A stretch of DNA of 6,966 nt from the NCBI GenBank assembly GCA_903862155.1, contig CAIOXF010000209.1, positions 1-6,966 on the forward strand, written 5' to 3'. This DNA comes from an uncultured cyanobacterium. GTDB taxonomy: Bacteria > Cyanobacteriota > Cyanobacteriia > PCC-6307 > Cyanobiaceae. Of this stretch, positions 1 through 5,719 are shown one piece after another; position 1 is the first letter of the stretch; each line of letters opens with the position of its first letter. The translations under genes were made by a program, and so were the position numbers. Under the pieces are notes generated by a model. It made no database searches. It saw only the letters and a list, made by a program, of their open reading frames with translations, and was not told where the DNA came from.

Positions 1-375
1 CTGTTTCCAGGCGCCATCGATCTGCTGCCAGATGCGGGTTTCGCAGCAGCTGGCGGTGATGAACTCCCCATTCACCTGCCGCTGGGTGAGGCGGGTGTAG
101 CTGAGCACCACGGCGCTCTCGCTCAGCCAGCGCACGTGGGGCCGGGCCATGGTGACGTTCACAGGGCTGCCGTTGGCGGCCGGCGCGCTGCTGCTGGGGA
201 AATAGAAACGGTGGAAGTCGAGGCCTTCGGCAAGCACGCCGTTGGTTTCGGCTTCAAAGCAGCTCAGGCTGTTATCGCAGGTGCTGACGTAGCCCTGCCA
301 GTCGCCATTCACCACGCAATCCAGCATGGCCTGGTTGATGGCAAGGATCTCCTGATCGCGCTCGGATGCTGTCAA
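1..375 (-). CDS. NTF2-fold protein, CaMKII association domain-like (SnoaL/DUF4440 type), 3' end outside window
   Basis: 125 codons are open from a TTG at 375-373 to the left edge, so the C-terminus is missing, probably by 10-25 residues given usual family length. The translation begins (M)TASERDQEILAINQAML and contains CFEAETNGVLAEGLDFHRFY (residues 39-58), then RPHVRWLSESAVVLSYTRLT (78-97) and ETRIWQQIDGAWKQ (112-125). That order (DWxxY helix, E-T-N-G strand, RPHV, Y-x-R-L-T, ETRxWxxxDGxW) matches the CaMKII association domain branch of the NTF2-like superfamily. These are small cone-shaped domains that oligomerise or bind small ligands, and in bacteria their role is mostly unknown. TTG is the only plausible start: a TGA in the same frame lies eight codons upstream, and the next ATG (residue 17) would cut off the first helix. 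The TTG overlaps the mtnBC stop (TTGA), suggesting coupled translation. No strong Shine-Dalgarno is visible. A link to methionine salvage is inferred only from position. Confidence 0.8.
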   Translation of the reverse strand, partial: MTASERDQEILAINQAMLDCVVNGDWQGYVSTCDNSLSCFEAETNGVLAEGLDFHRFYFPSSSAPAANGSPVNVTMARPHVRWLSESAVVLSYTRLTQRQVNGEFITASCCETRIWQQIDGAWKQ

Positions 376-1724
376 GGATGGAGCTGAAGCGTGCTGAACT
401 CATTGATCCTCTCAAAGCTGCCGCTGTCGTCCTGCGGATTGCCCTTGCGGTGGCTGAATAGCGCGGCCATCCCGCTGGCTTTGGCCGCTTCCAGTTCTGC
501 CACGGAGTCACTGATGAACAGCACCTTGGCGGGGGCTACCCCCATCTGATCGCTGATGGCTTGATAGCTCTGCGCCTGTTGTTTCAGTCCGATTCTGGTG
601 TCAAACCAGTGGCTGAAGAGCGGTCGTAGATCTCCCGCGTTGCTGTGGCCGTAAATCAGTTGCTGGGCTGGCACCGAGCCCGAGGAATACACACCCAACG
701 TGAAGCCTTCCCGCTTCCAACGCCGCAGTGCCGCTGGCACATCCGGAAACAGAGGACCCACCAGTTCTCCGTTCGCGTAGCCCGCCTCCCAGATGCGACC
801 CTGCAGATCCTTCAGAGCGGTGAGTTTGCGGTCTACCTGGATCAACCAGTGCAGGTAGGGAACCACCGTTCCATCGCTGCTCCAGATCAGTCCCGCGGCA
901 TGGGCTTCGGTGTCCCTGCGCCAGGCCTCACGCACCTTTGCCACCAGGCTCTGCATCTCGGCCTCAGTGGCGTGATCGTGCAAAAACTGCTCCAGCCGCT
1001 GCGCCGCATAGGGGAAGAGCACCTCACTCACGAAGCTCACCGGGCAGGTGGTGCCTTCGATGTCGAGCAGCACGTGGGTGATGCCCTGGATCCCTCGGGG
1101 TTGAAGGGCCAATGGTTCCAGGAGGAGCTGGCGCCAGCGTTGCTCCAGCAGAAACTCCAGAATTTCGAGGTGGCGCTCCGCCGTGGCCAGGTCTTTGCCC
1201 CAGGCGTAGAGGCCATGGCCTGCGATCAGCAGCCCGTGGGGGGCCTCTTTCAATAGGGGGCGCGCCGCCTCACTGAGGCGCTGCAGGTTTTGGTCGTTGG
1301 GCAGCACCGGTAGGGCCACGGCGGTGGCATGGGTGGTTACCCCCTCCAGGCCCTTGAGCATTTCCAGATCGCTCAGCAGCAGTTCGGCCGCTTGCTCCTG
1401 GCCCACCCGCAACGACAGCAGCGTGGCGGCCTGGGAGTGGGTGTGCAGCACGGCACCGGCACCCGTTTCCTCCACGATCGCCATGTGCAGCAGGGTTTCG
1501 GCGCTGGCCTTGCCACACCCGCGTACCACGCGCGCTATTGGCTTTACCACGATCAGTTGTTCCGGGTTTACCCGCCCCTTGTGCACGCCACTCGGAGCCA
1601 TCAGCAGGGTCAGGGGCTCCCGTTCCAACACACAGCTGAAGTTGCCCCCGGTGCCATCACACCAACCACGGCCATGGATGGTGGCCATCGCCTTGGTGAG
1701 TTGCTGGGCCAGAAGGTGCTGCAT
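372..1724 (-). CDS. mtnBC: Bifunctional methylthioribulose-1-phosphate dehydratase / enolase-phosphatase E1 (MtnB-MtnC fusion)
   Basis: This 450-residue protein joins two enzymes of the methionine salvage pathway. Residues 1 to about 205 are a class II aldolase-fold MtnB, which dehydrates 5-methylthioribulose-1-phosphate. Visible features are GTGGNFS (24-30), the HTH zinc ligands (His94, His96), the third ligand His170 in GHGLYAWG, and Glu121 in LEMLKGL, matching the catalytic Glu of human APIP. Residues about 216-450 are a HAD-family MtnC, which enolises and dephosphorylates the diketone product to acireductone. It shows the nucleophile motif DIEGTT (Asp221, Glu223), motif II YSSGS (346-350), motif III Lys381 and motif IV ISDSVAELEAA (Asp406). 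The frame is unbroken through a short linker (about 196-215). The ATG at 1724 is the only start after an in-frame TGA, and no Shine-Dalgarno is obvious. It lies 49 bases after fpg and overlaps the next gene by four bases. The product should be cytoplasmic. The same architecture is known as DEP1 in plants. No mtnA or mtnD is in the window. Confidence 0.93.
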   Translation of the reverse strand: MQHLLAQQLTKAMATIHGRGWCDGTGGNFSCVLEREPLTLLMAPSGVHKGRVNPEQLIVVKPIARVVRGCGKASAETLLHMAIVEETGAGAVLHTHSQAATLLSLRVGQEQAAELLLSDLEMLKGLEGVTTHATAVALPVLPNDQNLQRLSEAARPLLKEAPHGLLIAGHGLYAWGKDLATAERHLEILEFLLEQRWRQLLLEPLALQPRGIQGITHVLLDIEGTTCPVSFVSEVLFPYAAQRLEQFLHDHATEAEMQSLVAKVREAWRRDTEAHAAGLIWSSDGTVVPYLHWLIQVDRKLTALKDLQGRIWEAGYANGELVGPLFPDVPAALRRWKREGFTLGVYSSGSVPAQQLIYGHSNAGDLRPLFSHWFDTRIGLKQQAQSYQAISDQMGVAPAKVLFISDSVAELEAAKASGMAALFSHRKGNPQDDSGSFERINEFSTLQLHP

Positions 1725-1773
1725 GGATGGGAGCGGTGGGGGACTCGGCCGGCGAAAGCTTGTATTGAGTCAA

Positions 1774-2622
1774 TCAGCTTTGGCAGTTCGGGCACCAATG
1801 GGTGCTGCGACCCGAGAGGCGATCGCGGCGGATCGGGGTGCCGCACACGCGGCAGGGTTCGCCGCCACGCCGATACACCCAGGCCTGGCCGCCGTAGTTG
1901 CCATTGGTGCCGGTGAGGTCGCGGAAGTCGCTGAAGGTGGTGCCGCCGGCGCCGATGCTGGCCTCCAGCACCTGCACCACGGCCTCCCGCAGGGCTTCAA
2001 CCTGGCTGCGCTTGAGCCGGCCGCTGGGGGTGTCGGGGCGGATCCGGGCCGCAAACAGCGACTCATCGGCATAGATGTTGCCCACCCCCGCCACCAGCGC
2101 CTGATCGAGCAGCGCGGTTTTGATCGCGCGGGTGGAGCTGCGCAGCTTCTCGCGCAAGTAGGTGGCGCTGAAGGCGTCGCTGAACGGTTCCGGGCCAAGG
2201 CGCTTGAGGCCGGTGATCACGCCGCTGAGCTCTACGCCGGGCGGTACCCACCACATCTCGCCAAAGCTGCGGGTGTCTACGAAGCGCAGCTCCCGCCCCT
2301 CGGGATCCCAGAAGCGCACCCGGGTATGGCGGCAGGGCTCGCGCTCCTGTTCCAGCCAGAGGAATTGGCCCGTCATGCGCAGATGCACCCCCCAGTGGCC
2401 GCCGTCGCTGCCATCGGAGTGCCTCAGGTTGGCCATTAGGTATTTGCCGCGCCGCTGCCACTGGCCCACGGAGCAGCTCTCCAGGGCGGCCACGAAGGCA
2501 CTGGGCTCGGTGGGGCTGGCGATGGCGCGGCTGCGGCACACCTCCACCCGTGCAATCCGGAATCCCGTGGTGCGTTGCTCGAGGCCGCGCCGCACGGTTT
2601 CCACTTCAGGCAGTTCCGGCAC
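1774..2622 (-). CDS. mutM: Formamidopyrimidine-DNA glycosylase / AP lyase (Fpg, MutM)
   Basis: Base-excision repair enzyme that removes 8-oxoguanine and ring-opened purines and nicks the abasic site by beta,delta-elimination. I choose the GTG at 2622 because it puts PELPEVETV directly after the initiator. The family needs an N-terminal Pro (exposed when Met is removed) as the Schiff-base nucleophile, with Glu next to it. An upstream ATG at 2694 would add 24 unrelated residues and would sit inside a terminator hairpin. From the GTG the protein is 282 residues, normal for the family. Visible: Pro2, Glu3, Lys60 in RRGKY, an intercalation region (LRMTGQF, then DTRSFG in place of the more common PRRFG), the helix-two-turn-helix stretch ALVAGVGNIYADESLF, and a C-terminal zinc finger with Cys257, Cys260, Cys277 and Cys280 (CRVC ... 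CPNC). It is the first gene after the psaE terminator and may be co-transcribed with mtnBC 49 bases downstream. Guarding against photosynthetic oxidative damage fits the host. Confidence 0.95.
   Translation of the reverse strand: MPELPEVETVRRGLEQRTTGFRIARVEVCRSRAIASPTEPSAFVAALESCSVGQWQRRGKYLMANLRHSDGSDGGHWGVHLRMTGQFLWLEQEREPCRHTRVRFWDPEGRELRFVDTRSFGEMWWVPPGVELSGVITGLKRLGPEPFSDAFSATYLREKLRSSTRAIKTALLDQALVAGVGNIYADESLFAARIRPDTPSGRLKRSQVEALREAVVQVLEASIGAGGTTFSDFRDLTGTNGNYGGQAWVYRRGGEPCRVCGTPIRRDRLSGRSTHWCPNCQS
1819..1826. repeat. HIP1 octamer GCGATCGC
   Basis: Exact copy of the highly iterated palindrome GCGATCGC, overrepresented in many cyanobacterial genomes. It lies inside the 3' part of mutM. 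It supports a cyanobacterial origin; a single copy has no assigned function. Confidence 0.6.
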
Positions 2623-2668
2623 GGCGGTTGGGTGGCAGGCGGAGAAACAACGGGTGATCAGCCCATGC

Positions 2669-2709
2669 AAAAGGCCCGCAGCGGCCGGATGCACCGGTGC
2701 TGCGGGCCT
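2669..2709 (-). terminator. Rho-independent terminator after psaE
   Basis: A perfect 11-base inverted repeat, AGGCCCGCAGC (2672-2682) and GCTGCGGGCCT (2699-2709), encloses a 16-base loop that can pair further through CCGG/CCGG. Read on the minus strand the stem ends in TTTT (2672-2669), the layout of an intrinsic terminator. It begins 31 bases after the psaE stop codon and ends 46 bases before the mutM GTG start, so it should end psaE transcription and insulate mutM. The U-tract is short (four), so some read-through is possible. On the plus strand the stem is followed by TGATTGTG, a poor tail, so I assign it to the minus strand only. Confidence 0.8.
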
Positions 2710-2740
2710 GATTGTGCCGAACGGGTGATCGGGGCCTGGG

Positions 2741-2950
2741 TCAGGCCTTTTCGAGCTCGCTCTCGGCGAAGTTGTTGGTGTTGATGCCGCCCTCGGAGCC
2801 GCTGAAGCCGTTGTAGTTCACCTTCTCGAAGCGAACCACCACGGGGTAGCGGATGCCGGAGGTGTCGATCGAAGCGACGGTACCGACTTCGTTGTACCAG
2901 TAGGACTCAGGGCGCTTGATGCGCACCTTGTCGCCGCGGGAAATGGCCAT
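2741..2950 (-). CDS. psaE: Photosystem I reaction centre subunit IV (PsaE)
   Basis: This complete 69-residue protein has the standard cyanobacterial length. PsaE is an extrinsic subunit on the cytoplasmic (stromal) face of photosystem I with an SH3-like beta-barrel. It helps dock ferredoxin or flavodoxin and contributes to cyclic electron flow. The sequence is diagnostic throughout: RGDKVRIKRPESYWYNEVGT (5-24), then YPVVVRFEKVNYNGFSG (35-51) and GGINTNNFAESEL near the end. Arg40 (39 without the initiator Met) corresponds to the Arg implicated in ferredoxin binding in Synechocystis. There is no transit or signal peptide, as expected for a cyanobacterium. The ATG at 2950 has no clear Shine-Dalgarno. 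The gene is monocistronic as far as can be seen: it has its own terminator at 2669-2709 and diverges from the gene starting near 3082. Confidence 0.98.
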   Translation of the reverse strand: MAISRGDKVRIKRPESYWYNEVGTVASIDTSGIRYPVVVRFEKVNYNGFSGSEGGINTNNFAESELEKA

Positions 2951-3081
2951 CGCTGGGCGGGGGATCGGGTGGCTGCCAGAGGGAAGATACCCGCGATGGG
3001 CGGGCTTGATTCGGCGGGCGTCACGATTCGTCGCCCTTGGCTCGTGGCACCATCGACCTTCCCCTCCGTGCTGTGCAGGCC
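2951..3081. promoter_or_regulatory. Divergent intergenic region between psaE and the HTH-like gene; candidate psaE -10 box
   Basis: This 131-base stretch must hold the psaE promoter and probably that of the plus-strand gene. On the minus strand a TATCTT at 2989-2984 is a fair -10 match, with a weak GAATCA 17 bases upstream in the -35 position. It would give a leader of roughly 25-30 bases. Just upstream of that -10 is a short inverted repeat, CCCGC-GATGG-GCGGG (2990-3004), which could be an operator or a chance GC-rich hairpin. I see no good sigma-70 promoter for the plus-strand gene. If that gene starts at the alternative TTG (3037), the region shrinks to 86 bases. Confidence 0.35.
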
Positions 3082-4122
3082 ATGGTCGTCGCCAATCAGG
3101 AGTCGCCCGCCCTGAGCCTGGAGCTGCCGGATCCCGAGAGCGATGCCATCAGCACGATGGAGTTCCTGGCCCGGCTGGAGGAGGCCTGGGCTGTCTGCGA
3201 CCGCTTCGACCTGCAGACTGAGATCTGGCGCGGCCGGATTTTGCGGGCCGTGCGCGACCGGGAGAAGCGCGGTGGCGAAGGCCGAGGCACGGGCTTTCTG
3301 CAGTGGTTGCGGGAGCGGGAGATCAGCAAGACCCGCGCCTACACTCTGATCCAGCTCGCCGATTCGGCCGACAGCCTGGTGGGCGACGGGATGCTGGAGG
3401 AGGCCAGCGTGAACAAGTTCTCCAAGCGTGCCTTTCTGGAAACGGCCCAGGCGGATCCGGAGGTGCAGCTGATGATTGCGGAGGCGGCCAATGAGGGCCA
3501 GGAGATCACCCGCAAGCAGGTGCGGCGTCTGGCCGATGAGTTCACCGCGGCCACGAGTCCGCTGCTGCCGGAGGAGATCCGCCAGCGCACTGCCGAAAAC
3601 CTCCTGCCTCCGCGGGCTGTGGCGCCCCTGGTGAAAGAACTGGCCAAGCTCCCCGAAGAGCAACAAGACGACCTGCGCAAGGTGCTGCGCGAGGAGCCCG
3701 AACTCGACCGGGTGAAGGAGGTGACGAGCACGGCTCGCTGGCTGAGTAAGGCGGCTGAGGCCAGCCTGGCGGTCCGGGCCTTTCAGTACGACCAGCTGGA
3801 TTTCGAGAAGGCCCTGCAGGAAGCCCAGCGCATCGACGCCCTCGGCCTGCTGGCCGATGCGGTGGGCCAGGCCCAGGCCCTGGAGGCCGCCGTGCTCAAG
3901 CTCCACACCAGCTGGCGTCGGCTGGGCGGATTGCAGGAACGACTGTGGGTGGAGAGCGGCAGCAGCACGCCCCATCTGCGCGAGCTGCTCACGGCGCTGC
4001 AGTCGCTCAGCGGCGCCACCATGCGGGTGTCGCTCGGGGAGCTGGCGGGCGGTAAGCGGGTGCGGCTGCAGCTGGTGGAGGAGTCGCCGGAGCAGCTGGA
4101 GGCTCCGCCCCTGCCCGGCTGA
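3082..4122 (+). CDS. Uncharacterised helical protein with ParB-like helix-turn-helix features
   Basis: I do not recognise this protein by name. From the ATG at 3082 it has 346 residues; a TTG at 3037 would add 15 and cannot be excluded. It is rich in Glu, Arg, Leu and Ala and looks almost wholly alpha-helical, with no membrane segment or signal peptide, so it should be cytoplasmic. A basic patch (RDREKRGGEGRG, 58-69) leads into FLQWLREREISKTRAYTLIQ (72-91), which resembles a helix-turn-helix. Next come a SVNKFSKRAFLE segment (109-120) and ITRKQVRRLADEF (142-154). This succession recalls the central DNA-binding helices of ParB/KorB proteins, but the ParB CTPase motifs are absent. The second half (about 180-285) is amphipathic and may form a coiled coil, followed by a short beta-looking tail (TMRVSLGE ... 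RVRLQLVEE). It is transcribed away from psaE and ends 24 bases before recQ, so the two may share a transcript. A DNA-binding or nucleoid role is inference only. Confidence 0.85.
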   Translation: MVVANQESPALSLELPDPESDAISTMEFLARLEEAWAVCDRFDLQTEIWRGRILRAVRDREKRGGEGRGTGFLQWLREREISKTRAYTLIQLADSADSLVGDGMLEEASVNKFSKRAFLETAQADPEVQLMIAEAANEGQEITRKQVRRLADEFTAATSPLLPEEIRQRTAENLLPPRAVAPLVKELAKLPEEQQDDLRKVLREEPELDRVKEVTSTARWLSKAAEASLAVRAFQYDQLDFEKALQEAQRIDALGLLADAVGQAQALEAAVLKLHTSWRRLGGLQERLWVESGSSTPHLRELLTALQSLSGATMRVSLGELAGGKRVRLQLVEESPEQLEAPPLPG

Positions 4123-4146
4123 TCGCCCTATCTCTAGTGGCCGCTA

Positions 4147-5718
4147 GTGTCGGCAGGCGCTGCCGGTGGTGGTTTGACCGCTGATGCGTCGCTGGCTGGG
4201 GCTTCCGATCCGCCTCTGGCTGATTCCCTTCCGGCTGATCCTCTGCTGGAGGTGCTCAAGGCCCACTTCGGCTGGGACGGCTTCCGCCCGGGCCAGCGGC
4301 CGGTGGTGGAGGCGCTGTTGGCCGGCCAGGACTGCCTGGCGGTGCTGCCCACCGGCGGCGGTAAATCGCTCTGCTACCAGCTGCCGGCCCTGGTGCGCGA
4401 CGGGCTGGTGCTGGTGATTTCGCCCCTGGTGGCCCTGATGCAGGACCAGGTGCAGCAGCTGGAGCGCCGCGGTATCCCGGCCGCCTGTCTGCACAGCGGC
4501 CTGGCGCCGGCGGAGCGCCGCCGCCTGCAGCAACTGCTGCGCGACCAGCGGCTGCGGCTGCTGTATCTGGCTCCCGAGCGGTTGCAGGCGGAAGCCACCC
4601 GCCAGCTGCTTGATGAGCTCTTAGACACAGGCCGGCTGGTGGCCCTGGCGGTGGATGAGGCCCACTGCATCAGCGCCTGGGGCCACGATTTCCGGCCCGA
4701 CTACCGGCGGCTCGGCCACCTGCGCCAGATCTGTCCGGGCGTGCCGCTGGTGGCCCTCAGCGCCACGGCTGCTCCCCAGGTGCGGGCCGACATCATCCGC
4801 CTGCTGCAGCTGCGGCGCCCCCTGATCCAGGTGCGCTCAGCCCGCCGCACCAACCTCCACTACGCCATGGCGCGCCGCCCGGCAGATCCGCTGCCCCTGG
4901 TGCTGGAGGCGGTGGGGGAGGCTCGTGGAGCCGTGCTGATCTACGCCCGGACCCGCCGCTCGGTGGAGCAGTGGGCCAGACGGCTCACGGATGCGGGGGT
5001 GGAGGCGATCGCCTATCACGCGGGTATGGACGCCGAGAGCCGCAGCCTGGCGCTGGAGCATTTCCAGAGCGCTCCGCGGCCGGTGCTCGTCGCCACGGTG
5101 GCCTTCGGGATGGGGGTGGACCGGCCCGATGTGGGGTTGGTGCTGCACCTGGATCTGCCCGCCAGTGCCGAGGGCTATTTGCAGGAGTCGGGCCGGGCCG
5201 GACGGGATGGGCTGCCCGCCCGTTGCCTGGTGCTGTTTGATCCCGGAGATCGCACCAGCCTCGGCTGGGCCATTCGGGGCGCTGAACAGCGCCAGGACGC
5301 CCAGCGGCTGGAGCTGGCCCAGCGTCAGCTGCGGCGCATGGAGGCTGTGGCGGAGGGGGATGGCTGCCGTGAACAGGCCCTGCTGCTGGCAGTGGGGGAG
5401 GTGGCCTCACCCTGCGGCCGCTGCGATAACTGCAAGGCGGCGCGCCGCCGCCGAGATTGGTCGGCCCAGGTGTCCACCCTGCTGGAGGCCCTCGAGGAGC
5501 GCCATGGCCGCGATCTGCGCAGCCTGGCGGAAGAACTCGCCGCCGAGGGGGGCGCTGGCACCCAGCAGGAGGCGGAAGATTGCTGGGCCTGGCTGGCGCG
5601 GCGGTTGGTGCAGGAGGAGCTGATCAGCGAAAGCGACGACGGCGCCCAGCGGCTTTACCTGCGTTCCAGCGGGCGCCAGTACCTGCGGCGCCCTTGGCCC
5701 TTGCACTGGGCCGCCTGA
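4147..5718 (+). CDS. recQ: ATP-dependent DNA helicase RecQ, short form without HRDC
   Basis: A 523-residue superfamily 2 helicase that unwinds DNA 3'-to-5' in recombination and fork repair. Motifs in order: motif 0 FRPGQ (46-50), Walker A TGGGKS (69-74, Lys73), ISPLVALMQDQV (91-102), DEAH box (170-173) followed by the RecQ aromatic-rich loop CISAWGHDFRPDY, SAT (205-207), motif IV LIYARTRRS, motif V ATVAFGMGVDRPDV and motif VI QESGRAGRDG (346-355). The four zinc cysteines are Cys407, Cys423, Cys426 and Cys429 (CREQ ... CGRCDNC). About 95 residues follow, enough for a reduced winged-helix RQC, and there is no HRDC domain, unlike the 609-residue E. coli protein. The GTG at 4147 is the first possible start after an in-frame TAG at 4135. 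The poorly conserved first 32 residues leave room for a later start, such as TTG at 4174. No Shine-Dalgarno is clear. It lies 24 bases after the HTH-like gene and faces the LysM gene across one base. Confidence 0.95.
   Translation: MSAGAAGGGLTADASLAGASDPPLADSLPADPLLEVLKAHFGWDGFRPGQRPVVEALLAGQDCLAVLPTGGGKSLCYQLPALVRDGLVLVISPLVALMQDQVQQLERRGIPAACLHSGLAPAERRRLQQLLRDQRLRLLYLAPERLQAEATRQLLDELLDTGRLVALAVDEAHCISAWGHDFRPDYRRLGHLRQICPGVPLVALSATAAPQVRADIIRLLQLRRPLIQVRSARRTNLHYAMARRPADPLPLVLEAVGEARGAVLIYARTRRSVEQWARRLTDAGVEAIAYHAGMDAESRSLALEHFQSAPRPVLVATVAFGMGVDRPDVGLVLHLDLPASAEGYLQESGRAGRDGLPARCLVLFDPGDRTSLGWAIRGAEQRQDAQRLELAQRQLRRMEAVAEGDGCREQALLLAVGEVASPCGRCDNCKAARRRRDWSAQVSTLLEALEERHGRDLRSLAEELAAEGGAGTQQEAEDCWAWLARRLVQEELISESDDGAQRLYLRSSGRQYLRRPWPLHWAA
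5005..5012. repeat. HIP1 octamer GCGATCGC
   Basis: Second exact HIP1 copy, here within the longer palindrome GGCGATCGCC, inside recQ between helicase motifs IV and V. It supports the cyanobacterial assignment; no function is claimed. Confidence 0.6.
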
Positions 5719-5719
5719 C

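Noticed and set aside
272..511. Minus-strand 79-codon frame at the mtnBC / NTF2-like junction
   Set aside because: It overlaps both real genes in the third frame and has no family resemblance. The TTG-started frame matches the NTF2/CaMKII-association pattern instead.
645..1256. Plus-strand 203-codon open frame opposite mtnBC
   Set aside because: It lies entirely within conserved mtnBC coding sequence and has no recognisable motif or start signal.
1725..1773. Possible promoter TTGACT upstream of mtnBC on the minus strand
   Set aside because: The TTGACT at about 1775-1770 has no acceptable -10 box 16-18 bases downstream, so mtnBC is more simply read with mutM.
1297..2439. Plus-strand 380-codon open frame opposite mtnBC and mutM
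   Set aside because: It is fully antisense to two well-recognised genes, has a low-complexity Ala/Gly/Arg translation and shows no domain. Long antisense frames are expected at this GC content.
2818..3975. Minus-strand 385-codon open frame opposite the HTH-like gene and overlapping psaE
   Set aside because: It covers psaE in another frame and is antisense to a gene with better protein-like composition (Glu/Leu/Arg helices, few rare residues). Its Leu/Gln/His/Gly-rich translation looks like a shadow.
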